Positions 60,545-64,000 of a DNA stretch of 64,000 nt are shown here, piece after piece; the stretch's first letter is position 1; each line of letters begins with the position of its first letter. The notes below the pieces were generated by a model. That model did no database searches, was not told where the DNA came from, and saw nothing but the letters and a program-made list of their open reading frames with translations. Origin of the DNA: Methylobacter tundripaludum SV96 (GTDB lineage Bacteria > Pseudomonadota > Gammaproteobacteria > Methylococcales > Methylomonadaceae); contig NZ_JH109153.1 in NCBI RefSeq assembly GCF_000190755.2, positions 434,001 through 498,000 of the forward strand, written 5' to 3'. A program made the translations under genes and the position numbers.

Positions 60545-60784
60545 ATCAACGCCGCCCGCTTTTCATTGATCAAAAATCCCCGAATAAACAAATATAGCCG
60601 ACCAAAGGAACACGCGCTATGAACGCCAAATCCCCTTAACTATATGTCCGAAAAAATATTAACAGATCGGTTTCTTGGCTATTCAAGACAGGGATTGCAC
60701 AGATTTTAATAAAGCGTATGTTGGCAAGAGCGAGCCACTAGCAGTCATCATGAGCGGATAGCGCCGTATGTTTGTTTGACACAC
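60545..60784. other. Intergenic region after the RND operon
   Basis: About 240 bases. AAAGGAACACGCGCT precedes an ATG with only six codons (MNAKSP) before a stop at 60637-60639, perhaps the stump of a fourth gene. No convincing terminator hairpin with a U-tract is visible after the permease. Confidence 0.35.
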
Positions 60785-61060
60785 TTACGAATGCTTCCCC
60801 CGCTCATCGACAAGAACGCCCCCTCGCCGCCGCATGTATCTTTTATGGGCTCGAATTGCAAGTCGACAGAGACGTTCCTTAAAGTTTATGCAGCTGTATA
60901 GCTTATTTCCCTCATCCATAATCTTGTCGTTAATCTTGTCGTATAACTTACAAGCCTCTTTAATCAATTTTCTTTTCATCCCATTTATTTGTTCGCTCGA
61001 ATGTTTGTTAGTATTTGAGCCGCTAATACCACAAGAAACGGCTTTAGCGCCCCACTTCAT
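60785..61060 (-). CDS. Small basic protein, paralogue of the downstream-strand neighbour
   Basis: The frame has 91 codons; an internal ATG at 60979 begins MKRKLIKEACKLYDKI and gives 64 residues. The core (RKLIKEACKLYDKI ... RLCRLAIRAHKRYMRRRGG) is basic and probably all helical. It matches in pattern the 52-residue product at 61110-61268: (R)-x-L-x-K-x-A-x-(R/K)-L-Y-D-(K/N)-I, then RLxxLxxxAxxRYxRR. Neither start has a strong ribosome-binding site, so the N-terminus is uncertain. Function unknown; nucleic-acid binding is plausible from the charge. Confidence 0.5.
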   Translation of the reverse strand: MKWGAKAVSCGISGSNTNKHSSEQINGMKRKLIKEACKLYDKINDKIMDEGNKLYSCINFKERLCRLAIRAHKRYMRRRGGVLVDERGKHS

Positions 61061-61109
61061 TATTGAAATTTAATCTAATAAACCTATGACTGAGCATCCG
61101 TTCATCGCC

Positions 61110-61268
61110 TTATTCGGCTTTCAGACGACGTTTATATCTGTAAAAAGCTTTACGTCCCAGGAAATATAACCGCACCCCATCCTCTGAACATGCTGATGCT
61201 CTATAACTTTGAGCTCTAATGTTGTCGTAAAGCCTGAAGGCTTGCTTGGTCAGTTCTCTAGTTGCCAT
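61110..61268 (-). CDS. Small basic protein of 52 residues, unknown function
   Basis: A perfect GGAGGT stands nine bases before the ATG at 61268. The 52-residue product (TRELTKQAFRLYDNIRAQ ... LYFLGRKAFYRYKRRLKAE) is basic and helical in appearance. It is a diverged paralogue of the gene 50 bases downstream on the same strand, so the two look like a tandem duplication of a very small gene. Not recognised. Confidence 0.6.
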   Translation of the reverse strand: MATRELTKQAFRLYDNIRAQSYRASACSEDGVRLYFLGRKAFYRYKRRLKAE

Positions 61269-61534
61269 AGTGTCAACACCTCCCGTCTGGCGAAAATATC
61301 AGGATTACACACTAAGTCAAATAATGAGCGATTGGTATATCGTAAAATACCTAGGGAAGCGCTGATTAAATCATTTTTCGCCAGTGCCGGGATATTTATA
61401 CTCATAGCGGAGGCAAGACGCGACCCGCCCCATCTCCGCTAAAAACAGCTCACGCCGGGTTTGGCGTTTTTTGCAAGGTCTCCAAAACCGAAATTAAGTG
61501 AGGAAGACTGGGATTGATTATAAATGGCCGATAG
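61269..61534. other. Intergenic region with a plus-strand terminator-like hairpin
   Basis: ACGCC (61452-61456) pairs with GGCGT (61463-61467), followed by six T. No plus-strand gene ends nearby, so its use is unclear. AGCGGAG and CTCCGCT (61408-61440) form another inverted pair. Confidence 0.4.
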
Positions 61535-62548
61535 TTAAGCGGTTTTCGTTCCGGCGAATCCGGACGCGTGGTTGTATTCCCATTGCCAAGCGTGCTCGAC
61601 TATGGCATCCAGGCTCGCATAAGCGGGCTCCCAGCCCAATTGCTGCTTTATTTTATCGGCATTGGCCACTAGACGGGCGGGGTCGCCTTCGCGGCGTTGG
61701 CCTTCCTGCACAGTGATGGTCTTGCCGGTGACCCGCTTGGCCGCCTGAATAACGCTCTCGACCGAATAGCCGTTGCCGTTGCCCAGGTTGAATGCGGCGG
61801 ATTCTCCTGCCGACTGCAAATGTTGCAGAGCCAGCCAGTGCGCCTCGGCCAAGTCGAGGATATGGATGTAATCGCGGATGCAGGTGCCGTCCGGGGTATC
61901 GTAATCGCGTCCGAAAACGGTAATGTGCGGGCGGCGGCCGGAGGCGGCTTGCAGCACCAGCGGGATCAGGTGGGTTTCGGGGTCGTGCCGCTCGCCCAGC
62001 AAGCCGTCGGGATGCGCCCCGGCGGCATTGAAGTAGCGCAGGCAAACCGATTTGAGGCCGTAAGCGCGATCGTAATCGGCTAAGGCCTGCTCAACCATCA
62101 GTTTGCTCCAGCCGTAGGGATTAATAGGCTGCTTGGGATGCGCTTCATCGATAGGCGTGTATTCCGGCTCGCCGAAGATGGCGGCGGTCGATGAGAAAAT
62201 GAATTTATCGACGCCATGACTGCGCATCGCGTTGAGCAGGTTGAGGGTGTTGACGACGTTGTTCTGGTAATACTTGGCGGGATCTTGCATCGATTCGCCC
62301 ACCTGGATGAACGACGCAAAGTGCATGACGGCATCGAACTTGTGCTCCCGAAACACTTTGTCGAGTATCAGCCGATCGGCAATATCGCCATGGACGAATT
62401 GACCATGCAGCACCGCGTCGCGGTGTCCGCTGGAAAGATTGTCGAGCGTAACCACATCGACGCCTTTCCGGCCGAGCAGCCAGACCATATGGGAGCCGAT
62501 ATAACCGGCGCCGCCGACCACAAGAACAGTTTTAATAGGTTTCGTCAT
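61535..62548 (-). CDS. galE: UDP-glucose 4-epimerase
   Basis: A 337-residue short-chain dehydrogenase-type epimerase that interconverts UDP-glucose and UDP-galactose. The NAD loop is VGGAGYIGSH (11-20). The active-site residues lie in FIFSSTAAIFGEP (S120/T121) and PYGWSKLMVE (Y145, K149). LRYFNAAGAHPDGLLGERHDPETHLIPLVLQ is typical of GalE. The length is normal. It is followed in this direction by no gene and preceded by glycosyltransferases, so it probably supplies sugar nucleotides for a surface polysaccharide. Confidence 0.95.
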   Translation of the reverse strand: MTKPIKTVLVVGGAGYIGSHMVWLLGRKGVDVVTLDNLSSGHRDAVLHGQFVHGDIADRLILDKVFREHKFDAVMHFASFIQVGESMQDPAKYYQNNVVNTLNLLNAMRSHGVDKFIFSSTAAIFGEPEYTPIDEAHPKQPINPYGWSKLMVEQALADYDRAYGLKSVCLRYFNAAGAHPDGLLGERHDPETHLIPLVLQAASGRRPHITVFGRDYDTPDGTCIRDYIHILDLAEAHWLALQHLQSAGESAAFNLGNGNGYSVESVIQAAKRVTGKTITVQEGQRREGDPARLVANADKIKQQLGWEPAYASLDAIVEHAWQWEYNHASGFAGTKTA

Positions 62549-62631
62549 ACGAATTAATCCATTATGTATTAAATTTGAATTTCACAGATTGTAACACCTA
62601 AATTCTGCAAAAATTGAGTAACCGGAGAGGT

Positions 62632-63555
62632 TTACGGCAAAGCGCGAAGCCAGTAGGTTTTATGCAGGCTAAAGCGTCTGAGCATAGCTTGCGGCAATCC
62701 CCTATGTAATGCGCCCAGCTTGAATCCGAGCCATTTCAAGCCGGTCCGCAACCCTGCGGAGGGAATCAGCCAGGGGGCGTGTTTCATCAGGTAGCGCATT
62801 TCCGAAATAACAAAGCGTAAGCCCTCGCCGGACGCGCCGCCGAATGTCTGTTGCAGCCACGCAGTATGCGTATGGAAAACGCCGATGTCGAAGTAGCGCT
62901 TAAATTCGTCCAGGAAACCGTAGTCATGCGAATGGAACACTTGGGCATCGGCGCAGTAAGCGATTTTCCAGCCGGATGCCAGCATCTTTCCGGCCACATA
63001 GGTGTCCTCGTTCATGATGGTATCGACGGGGAAGCCGCTTACCTGCATCAGTGCATTCCGCCGATAGGCGGCAAAAGAATTGGATATGAACACCGTTTTG
63101 ATGCCGAAGCGCGCTCGATCTTCCATGCCGCGCAACTGGCTTTCGGCCGGATAATTGAATAGCCGGGCGTGGGCGGCAATCGGCCCGGCGTTCCGATGCG
63201 GAAGCTGGCGTCCATAAGCAGCACCGACCCGCTCATCATCAAACTCCGCCAACAACCGTTCGATGGCATCGGCTTTGGCCAATAAGGCATCCTGCGTCAG
63301 GAACACGATAATATCCGCCGAAGGCAGCCTGTTCACGCCGGACTGGCGAGTGCCGCCGTGATTAAACTCCGACTTGGAAATCACCTGCACCTCAAAGCCG
63401 TGGGCGCGCGCCAAGGCGACGGTGTCGTCGCTGGACGAAGAGTCGATCACCAACAGGTAATCCGGTTTCCGGGTCTGTTGTTCGAAGGCTTTGAGCCACG
63501 ACTCCCACAGGCTACCGGCGTTTAGCGTGGGTACGATAAGGCCGACCTTAGTCAT
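62632..63555 (-). CDS. Rhamnosyltransferase-like family 2 glycosyltransferase
   Basis: A 307-residue GT-A enzyme. It begins KVGLIVPTLNAGSLWESWL, has LLVIDSSSSDDTVALARAHG, the rhamnosyltransferase-like KSEFNHGGTRQSGV, and FLTQDALLAKADAI in place of a classic DXD. Later NEDTYVAGKMLASGWKIAYCADAQVFHSHDYG matches the ED-Y and HSH features of rhamnosyltransferases. It would add a deoxysugar to a lipid-linked glycan at the cytoplasmic membrane face. Its start overlaps the stop of the upstream glycosyltransferase by eight bases, so they are cotranscribed. Confidence 0.9.
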   Translation of the reverse strand: MTKVGLIVPTLNAGSLWESWLKAFEQQTRKPDYLLVIDSSSSDDTVALARAHGFEVQVISKSEFNHGGTRQSGVNRLPSADIIVFLTQDALLAKADAIERLLAEFDDERVGAAYGRQLPHRNAGPIAAHARLFNYPAESQLRGMEDRARFGIKTVFISNSFAAYRRNALMQVSGFPVDTIMNEDTYVAGKMLASGWKIAYCADAQVFHSHDYGFLDEFKRYFDIGVFHTHTAWLQQTFGGASGEGLRFVISEMRYLMKHAPWLIPSAGLRTGLKWLGFKLGALHRGLPQAMLRRFSLHKTYWLRALP

Positions 63556-64000
63556 GCGAGGCTCCCCCGACCAGCGGTTGCGGCAGCTTGGCTTGATCAG
63601 GCCTTTTCAACACCTGCCAGACTCGCTCCCCCAGTTTAATGGGATCGAGCTGTTGTTCGACATATTCTCGGCCATACCACGACATCTGTTCCCAGTCCAA
63701 ACACTCCAGAGATTGCGCTTTACGCAGCACGTCGCACACCGAAGCCTCGGTTCTATCGAAAACGAAACCGGCCCCGAACGATTCCAGATGATCCCATGCC
63801 AAGCCTTTGGCGACCATCACCGGGCGTCCTGCGGCCATGGCTTCGGCCACCACATTGCCGAAGTTCTCGCGCATGCCGCCCGCTTCTTCCAGCCCTGAAG
63901 GCAACACCAAAAAATGGCTGGAGGCTAACAAGTCCATGACTTCGCCGCGTTCCAGGTAACCGCTGTAACTGATAGCCCCTTGGGCCTGTTCGACCAGCGC
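63548..64000 (-). CDS. Family 4-type glycosyltransferase, C-terminal part (cut by window edge)
   Basis: The frame is open to the window edge, so the start lies beyond base 64000. The 150 visible residues are the nucleotide-sugar-binding half of a GT-B enzyme: GYLERGEVMDLLASSHFLVLPSGLEEAGGMRENFGNVVAEAMAAGRPVMVAKG, with the conserved Glu motif ExFGNVVAEAMA. An ATG at 63937 is internal and not the start. It is part of the same polysaccharide cluster as the rhamnosyltransferase and galE. Confidence 0.9.
   Translation of the reverse strand, partial: ALVEQAQGAISYSGYLERGEVMDLLASSHFLVLPSGLEEAGGMRENFGNVVAEAMAAGRPVMVAKGLAWDHLESFGAGFVFDRTEASVCDVLRKAQSLECLDWEQMSWYGREYVEQQLDPIKLGERVWQVLKRPDQAKLPQPLVGGASHD

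Overview
The window is one contiguous stretch of a Gram-negative chromosome of medium GC content. Outer-membrane lipoproteins, an RND efflux operon, OmpA-like and ExeA-like proteins, an NDH-SelD fusion, MnmH and TrhO point to a gammaproteobacterium. The very high load of small palindromic and inverted-repeat elements, including the nested GGTTACTTTC repeat near 4.4 kb, reminds me of Methylococcales methanotrophs. That placement is an inference; no rRNA, tRNA or methane-oxidation gene is present to test it.

Layout. 0-4 kb: end of a membrane protein, an MGDG-synthase-like glycosyltransferase, then on the minus strand an ExeA-like ATPase, a decayed partial copy of it, and an OmpA-domain protein with three 41-residue repeats. 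4.2-5.7 kb: a palindromic repeat split by an IS630-family element with TA target duplication. 6-12.2 kb: an animal-type haem peroxidase, a secreted quinoprotein-like protein and a pentapeptide-repeat membrane protein. 12.9-15.1 kb: orphan ethanolamine ammonia-lyase (eutBC). 15.4-21 kb: a cold-shock protein and an RNA/selenium group: trhO, mnmH (selU) and an NADH-dehydrogenase-like/selD fusion, all bearing on wobble uridine 34 of tRNA. 21-23.5 kb: a fic gene and a rearranged zone where the selD/fic junction was duplicated and then hit by three palindromic repeats and a 152-bp MITE; a truncated antitoxin gene lies here too. 23.6-26 kb: a 790-residue unrecognised protein with a zinc ribbon and a PD-(D/E)XK-like motif, the best candidate for an undescribed defence gene. 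26-40 kb: GH30 glycosidase, a DHODH-like/NifJ pair, rpiA, a GYF-AIM24 protein, MgtC/DUF4010, a POT transporter and a CNNM/CBS protein, separated by repeat islands. 40.6-49.3 kb: nitroreductase, small secreted and lipoproteins, FemAB-like and DUF938 proteins, a ParB-like protein, an aldo/keto reductase plus GNAT pair, and an Aer-like PAS protein. 49.9-60.5 kb: a MASE1-CHASE-PAS histidine kinase with an ANTAR response regulator, divergent from a three-gene RND efflux operon. 60.8-61.3 kb: two tiny paralogous basic proteins. 61.5-64 kb: galE and two glycosyltransferases of a polysaccharide cluster that runs off the right edge.

Main observations: the 790-residue candidate nuclease; an exactly in-frame 189-nt repeat insertion inside the lipoprotein signal peptide of the RND adaptor; the stepwise duplication and insertion history at the selD/fic locus; an IS630 transposase split by a -1 slippery A-run; several small genes below usual annotation cut-offs; and at least six separate families of dispersed repeats. 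All statements come from reading the sequence by eye; no database search was run.
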